Of a stretch of DNA of 64,000 bases, positions 53,395 through 64,000 are shown piece after piece. The stretch covers positions 62,001 through 126,000 of the forward strand of contig JANQWK010000019.1 of assembly GCA_030729925.1 (NCBI GenBank), in the 5' to 3' direction. Position 1 is the first letter of the stretch, and the number at the start of each line of letters is the position of its first letter. The notes beneath the pieces are model-generated. The model ran no database searches, was not told where the DNA came from, and worked only from the letters and a program-made list of their open reading frames with translations. The DNA comes from Saprospiraceae bacterium. Lineage in GTDB: Bacteria > Bacteroidota > Bacteroidia > Chitinophagales > Saprospiraceae. The position numbers and the translations under genes were made by a program.

Positions 53395-55173
53395 TTAATG
53401 GATGAACCGGCATTTTTCTTCCAACCACTGCCGTTCGTGCTTGTCTAATAAGGGCCCCAACATGCTTCCTACTTTTTCATGGTACTGGTTTAACCAGTTT
53501 TTTTCTTTCGCGTCTAACCTGTTTTCGACTATCAGGTTCCTATCTATCGGAAACAGCGATAAAGTCTCAAAATACAGAAATCCTTCCATGTTCTCCACCT
53601 GCTGGCAAAGTATCAGGTTTTCTGTTCGGATGCCATATTCCCCCGCTATATACAAACCCGGTTCGTTACTGGTCAACATTCCTGCTTCAAAAATAGTTTT
53701 GGATCGGTGCAGGTGCGGGGAAATTCCCTGGGGTCCTTCGTGTACGTTTAAACAAAATCCGACCCCATGCCCGGTTCCGTGCTGAAAGTCAAGTCCCACT
53801 TCCCACAAGTGCATGCGGGCAAGGATGTCGAGCTGCAATCCTGTTGTACCCTTCGGGAAAACAACCGATGCGAGGGCAATATGTCCTTTCAATACCCGCG
53901 TAAAGTGCTCCCGCTGCTGTTCTGTAGGTGTTCCAATGGCTATGGTTCGGGTAATGTCAGTGGTTCCCCCCAGGTATTGTCCACCCGAGTCCACGAGTAG
54001 CAAACCCTCACCGGACAGTTTTTTTGCACCGGCAGGATCAGGACGGTAGTGCACGATGGCTCCGTTTTCGCGAAAGCCAACAATAGGGAAAAAGCTTTCA
54101 CTGAGGTAGCCGGGTAATTGCCGCCTATGTGCCATTAGCCTTTCGGCAAAATCATATTCCGTAACCTGAGAACGGTCAGGATGGGTTTCAAGCCAAAAAA
54201 AGGCTTTGGCAAGTGCTGCTCCGTCCGCTGCCAGGGTTGCTCCCAAGGACCGTACCTCCCAGGCTGTTTTTTGGCACTTGAGTTGCTCTACAATACTGTG
54301 CTCCAATTGCACCCGATCTGCCCCACAAGCACTGTACAGTTGTTGATTCAGCGAGCGGGAATCCGCAAGAAGGGTTTCCCCTTCGGGAAAATGAACCAAC
54401 CAGTCGGCCAGGGTATCGTAGGGCCGGATGCTGATGTTGTCCCGTTCAAGCAATTCGGCTAAGGTTGGATCTATACGGCCGGGCGACAAAAACAATATAA
54501 CCCGGTTGACGCCTATGTATAAAAAAGCATAAAATACCGGGTTAAAAGGGATATCCCCACCCCTCAGGTTGAGCACCCAAGCGACATCGTCAAGTGCCGT
54601 GATGAGGTAGTGATACTGGCCTTTTTGCGCCATTTCCTGCCTGATCCGAAACAATTTTTCCCGCCGGGGAAAGTCCTGCTCGGCTCCGGTAAGTTCAAAA
54701 ACAGGATCATCAGGAAGTGGAGGCCGGTCGCGGTAAAGATCCTCCGCACTGGTGTCGTGCTGAAGTACGATACCCTTATCCGAAAGTTGTTCCGACAAAA
54801 ACCGATGGTGCACGACACTCAACAAATTGAAATTACACCCCACTTTGCTACCCTGTGGCAAATGCGCGCACAACCACAGCGCAAATCCGTTGATGATAGC
54901 CCCCTTTGGCTTATGCAGCACAATCCCACTTTCCGCTAACTCGATTTCTGCCTGCAAAAAATAACGAGCATCCGTCCATATTGCTGCTTCCGTTGCGGTG
55001 ACCACCAATACTCCCGCAGACCCTGTAAATCCTGAATACCAGTGCCTGCTTTTCCAGTGATCCGGCAAATACTCGCTTTGATGAGGATCCATGTTGGGCA
55101 GCAACAAAGCCGTAAACCCTTTCTCCATCACCAATTGTCGTAAGGCAGCAATTTTTTCTCTCGTTGAAAGCAA
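53395..55173 (-). CDS. Xaa-Pro aminopeptidase (aminopeptidase P, M24)
   Basis: About 592 residues starting from TTG at 55173 (MLSTREKIAALRQLVMEKGF); an earlier TTG at 55221 would add 16 residues, and no ATG precedes the conserved first helix. NMDPHQSEYLPDHWKSRHWYSGFTGSAG is the typical N-terminal domain, a second creatinase-like domain follows (about 160-300), and the C-terminal pita-bread catalytic domain has LLLVDSGGQYLGGTTDITRT (metal Asp pair), HGTGHGVGFCLNVHE (His), SNEPGLYIAGEYGIRTENL (Glu pair). The three-domain form cleaves X-Pro peptides in the cytoplasm. No signal peptide. Confidence 0.92.
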   Translation of the reverse strand: MLSTREKIAALRQLVMEKGFTALLLPNMDPHQSEYLPDHWKSRHWYSGFTGSAGVLVVTATEAAIWTDARYFLQAEIELAESGIVLHKPKGAIINGFALWLCAHLPQGSKVGCNFNLLSVVHHRFLSEQLSDKGIVLQHDTSAEDLYRDRPPLPDDPVFELTGAEQDFPRREKLFRIRQEMAQKGQYHYLITALDDVAWVLNLRGGDIPFNPVFYAFLYIGVNRVILFLSPGRIDPTLAELLERDNISIRPYDTLADWLVHFPEGETLLADSRSLNQQLYSACGADRVQLEHSIVEQLKCQKTAWEVRSLGATLAADGAALAKAFFWLETHPDRSQVTEYDFAERLMAHRRQLPGYLSESFFPIVGFRENGAIVHYRPDPAGAKKLSGEGLLLVDSGGQYLGGTTDITRTIAIGTPTEQQREHFTRVLKGHIALASVVFPKGTTGLQLDILARMHLWEVGLDFQHGTGHGVGFCLNVHEGPQGISPHLHRSKTIFEAGMLTSNEPGLYIAGEYGIRTENLILCQQVENMEGFLYFETLSLFPIDRNLIVENRLDAKEKNWLNQYHEKVGSMLGPLLDKHERQWLEEKCRFIH

Positions 55174-55345
55174 TTTTTCTCGTTTTTTTGTTAAAGATGC
55201 AGCAGATCCCTCGTTCTTCAAAATTTTTTTGCCGACAGGCGCTATCCATAGGGATGATTATTATCTTCATATAAGATATTAATTTTATATATTTATTAGC
55301 GATCTTTGTAAGGAATTAGAAAAAAGATAAAGCAAGTAAGTAGCC

Positions 55346-56848
55346 ATGTTGAAGCAAACGATCAGCCAAAAAATGCTCCAGAAGCTGTCACCCCAGCAGA
55401 TTCAGCTCATGAAGCTGCTTCAGGTGCCTACGGCTGTGCTGGAACAACGCATCAAGGAAGAATTGGAAGCCAATCCTGCTTTGGATGAAGGCGAGGATAT
55501 GGACGATCCTTTTGAGGCACTCAATGGCGAGGCGGAGGCAGATACAGCGGGTGAGGATGGCCAGGATGGAGAGGAGACTTTCGAGCTGGATGATTATATC
55601 AATGAGTATATAGAAGATGATCCTGGTTCCTACGCGCTGAAAGGGGACAATTATGCGGCTGAGGAGGAAAAAACGATCCCCCTGGCAGTGGAAAACAGCT
55701 TCCACGATTACCTGGAACAGCAGCTGGGGATGCTGAATTTAAGCGATGAGACCGAACAACTGATTGCACTACAGATTATTGGAAGCATAGATGAGGACGG
55801 TTACCTGCGAAGAGAGCCGGATGCGATTATTGATGATCTCATTTTTTCCCAAAATATCTTTACGACAACCGATGAGGTACTGAGGGTACTGGCAGAGGTT
55901 CAGAAGTTTGATCCTGCAGGGGTAGGTGCCCGGGATTTGCAGGAGTGTCTGCTCATTCAGATGCAGCAAAAACTGGCTGCAGCTGTGGAAAGTGGTTCCC
56001 CTGATGTGGAAATCTTCCAGTATGCCGTGAATATTATCGCCCATCATTTTGATAGTTTTTCGAAAAAGCATTTCGACAAACTCCAAAAGCATTTCGGAAT
56101 GTCCGAGGAGGATCTGAAAGATGCTGTTCATGAGATCCTTAAGTTGAATCCGAAACCGGCAAGTGGTTATACGTCGAGCGGCAACAGTGCAGTGCAGTAC
56201 GTGGTTCCAGATTTTCTGATCTTCAACCGGGATGGCGAGCTTGAACTGACCCTGAATTCGAAAAATGCTCCCGACCTGCGCATTAGCGATCAGTACGTGG
56301 ATATGCTGAAGAGCTTCAAAAGTCATTCCGGCAATGCAGGGAGAAAGGAAAAAGAAGCGGTGATGTTTATCAAGCAAAAGATAGATTCCGCCAAATGGTT
56401 TATTGATGCTATCCGCCAGCGCCAGGATACGATGTACCGGACGATGTACACCATCATGCAGTACCAGCAGGATTTTTTTACGACCGGCGATCCAAAGAAA
56501 TTGAAACCCATGATCCTGAAAGATATTGCGGATATTACGGGGCTGGATATTTCGACAGTGTCTCGGGTGGTGAGCAGCAAATTTGTTCAGACAGAGTTTG
56601 GGACGAAACGCTTGAAAGAGTTTTTTTCAGAGTCTATGCAAACTCAAAGCGGTGAGGAGGTTTCTACCCTGGAGGTGAAAAAGATTTTGAAGGATGTGAT
56701 TGAGGCAGAGGATAAACGCAAGCCTTATTCCGATGAACAACTGAAAGATATGCTTCAGGAGAAAGGCTATAATATTGCTCGTCGTACCGTTGCCAAGTAT
56801 CGGGAACAGCTCAATTTTTCGGTGGCTCGGCTTAGAAAAGAGTTGTAG
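55346..56848 (+). CDS. rpoN: RNA polymerase sigma-54 factor
   Basis: A 500-residue sigma factor for -24/-12 promoters. The N-terminal Gln/Leu-rich region I (MLKQTISQKMLQKLSPQQIQLMKLLQVPTAVLEQRIKEELEANPAL) is the activator-interacting part, an acidic linker follows (about 45-110), then the core-binding domain, the helix-turn-helix (ADITGLDISTVSRVVSSKFVQT), and the RpoN box ARRTVAKYREQL near the C-terminus. All elements are intact. Its promoters need an AAA+ enhancer-binding activator; none is encoded in the window. The gene is divergent from the aminopeptidase and ends 3 bp before the convergent aminotransferase. Confidence 0.97.
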   Translation: MLKQTISQKMLQKLSPQQIQLMKLLQVPTAVLEQRIKEELEANPALDEGEDMDDPFEALNGEAEADTAGEDGQDGEETFELDDYINEYIEDDPGSYALKGDNYAAEEEKTIPLAVENSFHDYLEQQLGMLNLSDETEQLIALQIIGSIDEDGYLRREPDAIIDDLIFSQNIFTTTDEVLRVLAEVQKFDPAGVGARDLQECLLIQMQQKLAAAVESGSPDVEIFQYAVNIIAHHFDSFSKKHFDKLQKHFGMSEEDLKDAVHEILKLNPKPASGYTSSGNSAVQYVVPDFLIFNRDGELELTLNSKNAPDLRISDQYVDMLKSFKSHSGNAGRKEKEAVMFIKQKIDSAKWFIDAIRQRQDTMYRTMYTIMQYQQDFFTTGDPKKLKPMILKDIADITGLDISTVSRVVSSKFVQTEFGTKRLKEFFSESMQTQSGEEVSTLEVKKILKDVIEAEDKRKPYSDEQLKDMLQEKGYNIARRTVAKYREQLNFSVARLRKEL

Positions 56849-56850
56849 GG

Positions 56851-58038
56851 CTAATTTCGGGTTTCGTCCAGGGCATACAGGATGATCTTACAAGCTACCT
56901 CGATTTCAGCTTTTTCGATGATGAGCGGCGGTGCTATTCTGAGCGATCTGTCGTTAAATAAAAACCAGTCTGAAATTAATCCCTCCCGGATACATACACT
57001 GAGCACAGCTAATACCCGTTCAAAGCTCTCCAGTTCTACCGCCATCAAAAGCCCGGCAGACCTTACATCGAGGATGTGAGGATGCTGCAATAGCTTGCGG
57101 AAAAGGGCTTCTTTTTCGGACACCTGCTCGATATACGGGCTTTGAAGCAGCGTTTCAAGAGTGGCTAGTCCCGCGGCGCAGTTGACGGGATGCCCACCAA
57201 AAGTGGTGATATGACCCAGTACAGGGTCGTGGGTCAGGGTTTGCATGATTTCTTGGGAGGCAATAAAGGCTCCAATGGGCATCCCCCCGCCCATACCCTT
57301 TGCAAGGAGCAGGATATCCGGGGTTACACCGTAGGTGTTGAGGGCAAATAAACTACCCGTTCTGCCATAGCCGGTTTGGATTTCATCGAAAATTAATAGT
57401 GTTCCGGTGTCTGTGCACCGCTTACGCAAAGCCTGGAGGTATCCTTCTACGGGTTTTCTTACCCCCCATTCGGCTTGAACCGGTTCGACAATCACAGCGG
57501 CAGTGTGCTTGTCAATGGTATCCAGACAGGCAAAACAATTGAAGTCAATGTGTCGGATTCCAGGTAGCAATGGGTAGAAAGCGCGGGTAAAATCGGTAGG
57601 CGACATGAGACTGGCCGCTCCCTGAGTGCTGCCGTGATAGGCGCGCTTACAGGCCACAATGTCTGTCCTTCCCGTAAATCGCTTGGCCAACTTCATGGCG
57701 CCTTCGGTAGCTTCACTGCCCGAGTTGACAAAATACACCGTGTCCAGCCCAACCGGTAGTTGCTGACTCAGCAGTTGCGCAAGGCTTACTTGCGGACTCA
57801 GTACAAATTCACCATACACCAACGTGTGCAGGTATTTGTCTGCTTGCGCTTTTATAGCCTGAACGATGTTTGGATGTCTGTGTCCCAGACCGCTGACACT
57901 GATGCCGGCAATGAGATCCATATAGGACTTTCCGGAGGTGTCGTACAGGTACATCCCCTCTGCATGGTTAATTTCTAAGGCGATTGGCGATGGACTGGTT
58001 TGTGCTATATGTCTGAAAAACAATTCTCTCTGATTCAT
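56851..58038 (-). CDS. Class III aminotransferase (acetylornithine/ornithine-type)
   Basis: A 395-residue PLP-dependent transaminase. ATG 58038 is chosen over an upstream in-frame codon at 58059. GISVSGLGHRHP, VYFVNSGSEATEGAMKLAKRFTGR (PLP-phosphate), LIFDEIQTGYGRTGSLFA (Asp and Gln at the cofactor) and PDILLLAKGMGGGMPIGA (Schiff-base Lys) are conserved. Arginine biosynthesis (ArgD), ornithine, GABA and beta-alanine enzymes share these motifs; without neighbouring arg genes the substrate stays open. It stands between convergent rpoN and divergent GH25 lysozyme. Confidence 0.9.
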   Translation of the reverse strand: MNQRELFFRHIAQTSPSPIALEINHAEGMYLYDTSGKSYMDLIAGISVSGLGHRHPNIVQAIKAQADKYLHTLVYGEFVLSPQVSLAQLLSQQLPVGLDTVYFVNSGSEATEGAMKLAKRFTGRTDIVACKRAYHGSTQGAASLMSPTDFTRAFYPLLPGIRHIDFNCFACLDTIDKHTAAVIVEPVQAEWGVRKPVEGYLQALRKRCTDTGTLLIFDEIQTGYGRTGSLFALNTYGVTPDILLLAKGMGGGMPIGAFIASQEIMQTLTHDPVLGHITTFGGHPVNCAAGLATLETLLQSPYIEQVSEKEALFRKLLQHPHILDVRSAGLLMAVELESFERVLAVLSVCIREGLISDWFLFNDRSLRIAPPLIIEKAEIEVACKIILYALDETRN

Positions 58039-58144
58039 ACAGGCTTTTTTGGCTGCCAAAATTAGTTACCCGCAAGTTAAACTGCCCAGAATAATGTATT
58101 GGTATTAATTTTTTTTGCGAAATTGTTCAGCTCAAATGTAGCCC

Positions 58145-58888
58145 ATGTTGCCTATTCTTTCAAAAATAAGCCTCGCGATTGCTTTAATTACCCTTTTGGG
58201 ATGCAGGGAAGAAACCTCCCGGCTCAGGCAGTTTGCTGTTCACGGCATTGATGTGTCACATTACCAACGCCGGATATCATGGGAAAAGGTGGTGGATCAG
58301 GGTGTTGATTTTGTTTTCATTAAGGCTACCGAGGGGGGCAGCTACAACGATTCCATCTTTTTGGACAATTGGGCTGGAGCCAAAAATGTGGGGCTGAAGC
58401 GGGGTGCGTATCACTTTTTCCGGCCAAGGGTATCCGCAAGACAACAGGCGGCTAACTTTTTGAAACACGTCCCTATAGAAGCGGGGGATCTTCCGCCTGT
58501 ACTGGATGTGGAAGTTATGGACGGCGTAGCGGCGGATCGGCTGAAGGATAGTGTCCGGCTTTGGTTGGAGCTGGTCAGACAAACAACAGGCGCACAGCCT
58601 ATTTTATATACCAATCTCAATTTTTATCAACAACACTTGTCTCAATACTTTCACGATATTCCGCTTTGGCTGGCCCGGTACAACCACAAAGAACCGTATA
58701 TTGCCGGAAAAGAGTGGCATTTTTGGCAGTATGGCAACCGTGGGCGCCTGGAAGGTATAGATGGGTTTGTGGATTTTAATGTATTCAAAGGGAGTATGGA
58801 TGATCTGGAAAGGTTTACCCTGCGCCATACCAACCCTGAGCCTGCCCGGGATATAGCCGATCCGGAAGAAATGATTACCGCTCCTTGA
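58145..58888 (+). CDS. GH25-family lysozyme-like lipoprotein
   Basis: A 247-residue exported hydrolase. MLPILSKISLAIALITLLGC is a lipoprotein signal (Cys20). The GH25 catalytic barrel shows HGIDVSHYQ (first Asp), DFVFIKATEG, GAYHFF and PPVLDVEVMD (DxE acid/nucleophile pair), IPLWLARYN and WHFWQYG. These are the residues needed to cleave the beta-1,4 bond of peptidoglycan, so a role in cell-wall remodelling or attack on other bacteria is plausible. The thioredoxin-fold gene follows after 26 bp. Confidence 0.92.
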   Translation: MLPILSKISLAIALITLLGCREETSRLRQFAVHGIDVSHYQRRISWEKVVDQGVDFVFIKATEGGSYNDSIFLDNWAGAKNVGLKRGAYHFFRPRVSARQQAANFLKHVPIEAGDLPPVLDVEVMDGVAADRLKDSVRLWLELVRQTTGAQPILYTNLNFYQQHLSQYFHDIPLWLARYNHKEPYIAGKEWHFWQYGNRGRLEGIDGFVDFNVFKGSMDDLERFTLRHTNPEPARDIADPEEMITAP

Positions 58889-58914
58889 TACCGGGGTAAA
58901 AACATAATTGAGAT

Positions 58915-60081
58915 ATGTATAAAGTATTTGTATCCTTCTTTTTACTGCTTTCCGGATGGATGCAGGCACAAGGTATTGCTTTTAGATCCGGCACCTGGCA
59001 GGAAGCACTTGATGAAGCAGATCGCCAGGGTAAATTGGTTTTCGTGGACGCGTACGCCGTTTGGTGCGGCCCCTGCAAACGGATGGACGAAAATGTTTTT
59101 ACAGATGCTAAGGTCGGAGCATTTTTCAACGACAACTTTGTGAATGTAAAAATGGATATGGAAAAGGGGGAAGGGCTTAAATTGCGGGCAAAATACAGCG
59201 TCAGGGCTTATCCTACCCTGCTGTTTGTGGCCGGAGATGGTACCCTGGTGGAAAGCGTAGTGGGTTATCGCGGTCCGGAAGATCTGATCGTTGCTGCAGA
59301 AGCAGCTATAAAAAAGAGTATTCCCATAGAAAAGTACGAGTCGGCTTATCTTGAAGGCAACAGAACCCCCGAACTGGTCTATAATTACGTCCATGCTTTG
59401 AATAAGACAGGTAAGTCCAGCTTGAAAGTAGCTAACGAGTACCTGCGCACCCAGACAGACCTCAGCACGCCCGAAAATCTTCGCTTTATCCTGATGGCAG
59501 CCGTGGAAGCAGATTCCAGAATTTTTTCTTTGCTCGAGCAATACCAGAATCAGATCACGGCACTGGAGGGGACAGCTATGTTTCAGGCCAAAGTCTTGGA
59601 AGCTTCCACCAATACAGCTAAAAAAGCGATTACCTACACCCAGGAAGACCTGCTCAAAACGGCAGTAGAGAAAATGAAGTCCTACTACCCGGAAAAGGCT
59701 GCAGATTTCGAGGTAAGCGCTTCTATGGGGTTTTTCCTGAAGGCAAAAGATGAAAAAAATTACCTGAAATATTGCAACAGCTACGTCCGGGACGTTATTT
59801 CGGACAACCCATTGGGTCTAATCAAGCAAGCGAGGATTCTGTTGGATAACTTCCCCGGCTCCAGGAAAAGCATGGATGCAGCAGAAGATATTTTTGCGCT
59901 CGCCGCCACCGCCGCACAAGATTCAGAGTACTATATGCTGTACGCAGACCTGCTCTTCAGACACGGGAAGGCGGAAAAAGCAATGGAAGCCCTGGAGCAG
60001 GCAGAAAAAATAGCAATAGAGGAAGGAGAAGCGAGTAAAAATCGCGTGGAAAGCTACAAAAAGAAAATGGGTAAGTCCTGA
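58915..60081 (+). CDS. Thioredoxin-fold protein with C-terminal helical repeats
   Basis: A 388-residue exported protein. A signal peptide (MYKVFVSFFLLLSGWMQAQG) precedes a thioredoxin domain (about 20-140) with the redox motif WCGPCK and the cis-Pro segment SVRAYPTLLFVAGDG. The remaining 240 residues are alpha-helical with TPR-like pairs (AEKAMEALEQAEKIAIEEGEASK). Similar two-part proteins in Bacteroidota are periplasmic thiol-disulfide proteins; the client is unknown. The last codons and the stop form half and loop of a terminator. Confidence 0.88.
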   Translation: MYKVFVSFFLLLSGWMQAQGIAFRSGTWQEALDEADRQGKLVFVDAYAVWCGPCKRMDENVFTDAKVGAFFNDNFVNVKMDMEKGEGLKLRAKYSVRAYPTLLFVAGDGTLVESVVGYRGPEDLIVAAEAAIKKSIPIEKYESAYLEGNRTPELVYNYVHALNKTGKSSLKVANEYLRTQTDLSTPENLRFILMAAVEADSRIFSLLEQYQNQITALEGTAMFQAKVLEASTNTAKKAITYTQEDLLKTAVEKMKSYYPEKAADFEVSASMGFFLKAKDEKNYLKYCNSYVRDVISDNPLGLIKQARILLDNFPGSRKSMDAAEDIFALAATAAQDSEYYMLYADLLFRHGKAEKAMEALEQAEKIAIEEGEASKNRVESYKKKMGKS

Positions 60082-60097
60082 TGGACTTACCCGTTTT
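60069..60097. terminator. Bidirectional rho-independent terminator overlapping a stop codon
   Basis: A perfect 10-bp stem (GGGTAAGTCC at 60069-60078 and complement at 60083-60092) with TGAT loop; the TGA stop of the thioredoxin-fold gene starts the loop. A T-run follows on plus (60094-60098), and the A-rich upstream sequence supplies a T-run on minus for atpC, which ends 21 bp beyond the plus-strand stop. Confidence 0.85.
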
Positions 60098-60102
60098 TCT
60101 TT

Positions 60103-60360
60103 TTATTGCTGCAAGTCACTTACGCCCTGCACCAATAAAGAAATCTCGTTGTTGTTCACTTCAATGAACCCCTTTTCAATCGAAAAAGTAATTTGTTTGC
60201 CGCCCTCCAGACCCAGGGTGACCTTTCCCTTAACTAAGGAAGAAACAATAGGAATGTGCCTTTTCAACACCGTAAATGCACCAGCAGCGCCGGGAACTTT
60301 CACCGATTGAACCTGACCAGTATAGATTGAATTATCTGGTGTTAATACAGCAATATTCAT
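60103..60360 (-). CDS. atpC: F0F1 ATP synthase subunit epsilon
   Basis: An 85-residue central-stalk subunit. MNIAVLTPDNSIYTGQVQSVKVPGAAGAFTVLKRHIPIVSSLVKGKVTL is the beta-sandwich signature (NSIYTGQVxxVxxPGxxGxFxVLxxHxP). It lacks the C-terminal helical hairpin of the 130-140-residue E. coli form, as usual in Bacteroidota. It starts 29 bp after the atpD stop, giving an atpDC unit; other subunits are elsewhere. Confidence 0.95.
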   Translation of the reverse strand: MNIAVLTPDNSIYTGQVQSVKVPGAAGAFTVLKRHIPIVSSLVKGKVTLGLEGGKQITFSIEKGFIEVNNNEISLLVQGVSDLQQ

Positions 60361-60389
60361 ACGATATAGGGATAAGGGATAATGATATA

Positions 60390-62379
<1,990 letters not shown>

Positions 62380-62385
62380 CCATCC

Positions 62386-62422
62386 AAAGGCATTGACAGT
62401 AATAGTCAGTGCCTTTTTTGTT
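62386..62422 (+). terminator. Rho-independent terminator after tRNA-Val
   Basis: A 12-bp stem with one mismatch (AAAGGCATTGAC at 62386-62397 against 62405-62416) followed by a T-run from 62414 to 62426, 4 bp beyond the encoded CCA. Confidence 0.85.
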
Positions 62423-62466
62423 TTTTAAAATTCATGCATCCCTCCTTACTTTTCCTCCTTTGCGCT

Positions 62467-62474
62467 TACCTTTG
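62467..62474 (+). promoter_or_regulatory. Possible -7 element of pckA
   Basis: TACCTTTG matches TAnnTTTG and lies 38 bp before the pckA ATG. No TTG was found at the proper -33 distance. Confidence 0.4.
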
Positions 62475-62511
62475 TGTGGTCTTGATTGAATAAAACCAAA
62501 GCCACAAAACC

Positions 62512-64000
62512 ATGACAGCATTCGATCTCAAGCAGTACGATATCCATACCAAAGAAATATGGAGAAACGCCAGCGTACCGCAGTTATATGAATTGGCGCT
62601 GAAATACGAAAAAGGTTCTGCGATTTCAAGTACCGGGGCACTGCTGGTGTATTCCGGAGAAAAGACAGGGCGTAGTCCCCAGGACAAACGCGTTGTTCGC
62701 AACCCGGAGTCCGAGCAAAATATTGATTGGGGGCCTATCAATATTGACTTGGACGAGAGAACTTTTATGATCAACCGGGAACGGGCAAGGGATTACCTCA
62801 ATATTTGTGAACGAATTTTTGTGGTGGATGCTTTTGCCGGATGGGATCCCAAGTACAGGCTCAAAGTTCGAGTCATCTGCACCCGTGCCTACCATGCCCT
62901 TTTCATGCAAAATATGCTGATTATGCCAACTGCCGAGGAGTTGGCAGATTTTGGTCAGCCCGACTACGTCATCTACAATGGTGGAAGTTTTCCGGCCAAC
63001 CGGTTTACTTCAAAAATGACTTCCAAAACTAGTATTGATATCAATCTGGAAAAAGGAGAAGTGGTTATCCTGGGCACCGAATATGCCGGGGAAATGAAGA
63101 AAGGGGTGTTTTCTATTATGAATTATCTGATGCCCCTCCAAGATGTACTGCCCATGCATTGTTCTGCCAACTTGAGCCATGAAGGTGATGTTTCGGTGTT
63201 TTTCGGCTTGTCCGGTACCGGAAAAACGACCCTTAGTGCAGATCCCAAGCGAAAACTGATTGGTGATGATGAGCATTGCTGGACGCATGAGGGTATTTTC
63301 AATATCGAAGGGGGGTGCTATGCCAAGGCTATTAACTTGGATGCACAGAGTGAACCCGATATTTTCAATGCAATCAAGTTTGGTACAGTTTTGGAAAACC
63401 TGGTGTTTGATCCCCATACTCGTGAAGTGGACTACACCAATAGCTCCATAACCGAGAATACGAGGGCTTCTTATCCCATCCACTATATCAATAATACCCA
63501 GATTCCTTGCGTAGCAGGTATCCCCAAAAATATCATCTTCCTGACAGCAGATGCTTTCGGTGTGCTTCCGCCCGTTAGCAGACTTACTCCCGAACAGGCA
63601 AGCTATCACTTTATTTCCGGCTATACGGCTAAAGTCGCAGGTACCGAAATGGGCGTTACAGAGCCACAGGCTACTTTTTCAGCTTGCTTTGGAGCGGCGT
63701 TTATGATGTGGCATCCAAATGCTTATGCCGCTTTGCTGGCAAAAAAGATGCACGAAAACCATACGAATGCATGGTTGGTAAATACCGGCTGGACAGGTGG
63801 TTCTTATGGTACCGGATCCCGGATCAAACTGAAATACACGCGGGCAATCATTGATGCGATCCACAGCCATAGCCTGGATCAGGTGGACTACGCCGAAGAT
63901 CCTCATTTTGGTTTCCAAATTCCGCTGTCCTGCCCAGGGGTACCGTCTGAGCTGCTGATCCCCAAAAATACCTGGGCGAATGTGGTGGCTTTCGATGCTA
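62512..64000 (+). CDS. pckA: Phosphoenolpyruvate carboxykinase (ATP), 3' partial
   Basis: The first 496 residues of a gluconeogenic enzyme converting oxaloacetate and ATP to phosphoenolpyruvate, CO2 and ADP. It starts [19 protein letters not shown] at 62512 and runs off the right edge. [23 protein letters not shown] is the oxaloacetate-binding Arg region, [20 protein letters not shown] follows, and [18 protein letters not shown] is the kinase-1a P-loop, with IGDDEHCW kinase-2 and ENTRASYP. About 40 residues are missing compared with the family length of about 535. The ATP-dependent (not GTP) form is inferred from the motifs. Confidence 0.96.
   Translation, partial: MTAFDLKQYDIHTKEIWRNASVPQLYELALKYEKGSAISSTGALLVYSGEKTGRSPQDKRVVRNPESEQNIDWGPINIDLDERTFMINRERARDYLNICERIFVVDAFAGWDPKYRLKVRVICTRAYHALFMQNMLIMPTAEELADFGQPDYVIYNGGSFPANRFTSKMTSKTSIDINLEKGEVVILGTEYAGEMKKGVFSIMNYLMPLQDVLPMHCSANLSHEGDVSVFFGLSGTGKTTLSADPKRKLIGDDEHCWTHEGIFNIEGGCYAKAINLDAQSEPDIFNAIKFGTVLENLVFDPHTREVDYTNSSITENTRASYPIHYINNTQIPCVAGIPKNIIFLTADAFGVLPPVSRLTPEQASYHFISGYTAKVAGTEMGVTEPQATFSACFGAAFMMWHPNAYAALLAKKMHENHTNAWLVNTGWTGGSYGTGSRIKLKYTRAIIDAIHSHSLDQVDYAEDPHFGFQIPLSCPGVPSELLIPKNTWANVVAFDA

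Overview
The window looks like a chromosomal segment of a member of the Bacteroidota, probably of the Saprospiria type (Lewinella/Haliscomenobacter-like). The main evidence is a very large Ig-repeat adhesin with a type B type IX secretion (CHU_C) sorting domain, followed by a PorP/SprF protein and an OmpA/PD40 protein. Other support comes from a TonB receptor with a carboxypeptidase-regulatory N-terminus, an atpD-atpC pair separated from the other ATP synthase genes, starts without Shine-Dalgarno sequences, and several TTG-N16-19-TAnnTTTG promoters of the Bacteroidota type. The species assignment is inference. Gene density is high. I see no insertion sequence, CRISPR array or prophage.

Layout. 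1-6 kb: end of an unrecognised protein, a TonB-dependent receptor and a patatin/beta-barrel protein. 6-12 kb: DUF1835 protein, a secreted beta-propeller/amidohydrolase fusion and a serine beta-lactamase-like hydrolase. 12-17 kb: a LysR regulator divergent from a three-gene operon (FAD-linked D-2-hydroxyacid dehydrogenase, ELFV amino-acid dehydrogenase, and an unusual protein that faintly resembles DUF1338/HglS); together they suggest an amino-acid/2-oxoacid pathway. 17-24.5 kb, mostly minus: sugar nucleotidyltransferase, cyclase-family hydrolase, NAD kinase, BamA-like protein, CBS protein, TM2-TPR-SHOCT protein and SpoIIE-type phosphatase. 24.6-27 kb: alpha/beta hydrolase and housekeeping enzymes (MazG-like, Dtd, SRAP).

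The 555-bp gap at 26949-27503 holds a cluster of DnaA-box-like sites, an AT-rich stretch and nested inverted repeats. By hand sampling, the plus strand changes from C-rich to mostly G-rich across it, so it is a candidate replication origin. To its right lie heme A synthase, YkvA protein, polysaccharide deacetylase, gltX, the adhesin/PorP/OmpA cluster (31.8-41.9 kb), a radical SAM gene of discordant strand composition, a TPR protein, an SCP2 protein, modABC, an aldehyde dehydrogenase, an M28 peptidase, thiL, tRNA-Asn, a PfkB kinase, rlmN, aminopeptidase P, rpoN, a class III aminotransferase, a GH25 lysozyme, a thioredoxin-fold protein, atpC/atpD, tRNA-Val and the start of pckA.

The most unusual non-coding feature is a three-copy intergenic repeat of about 105 bp with a 36-46 bp palindromic core. 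All three copies lie downstream of a gene in the same orientation relative to it, and one stem position differs between copies on both arms so that pairing is kept.
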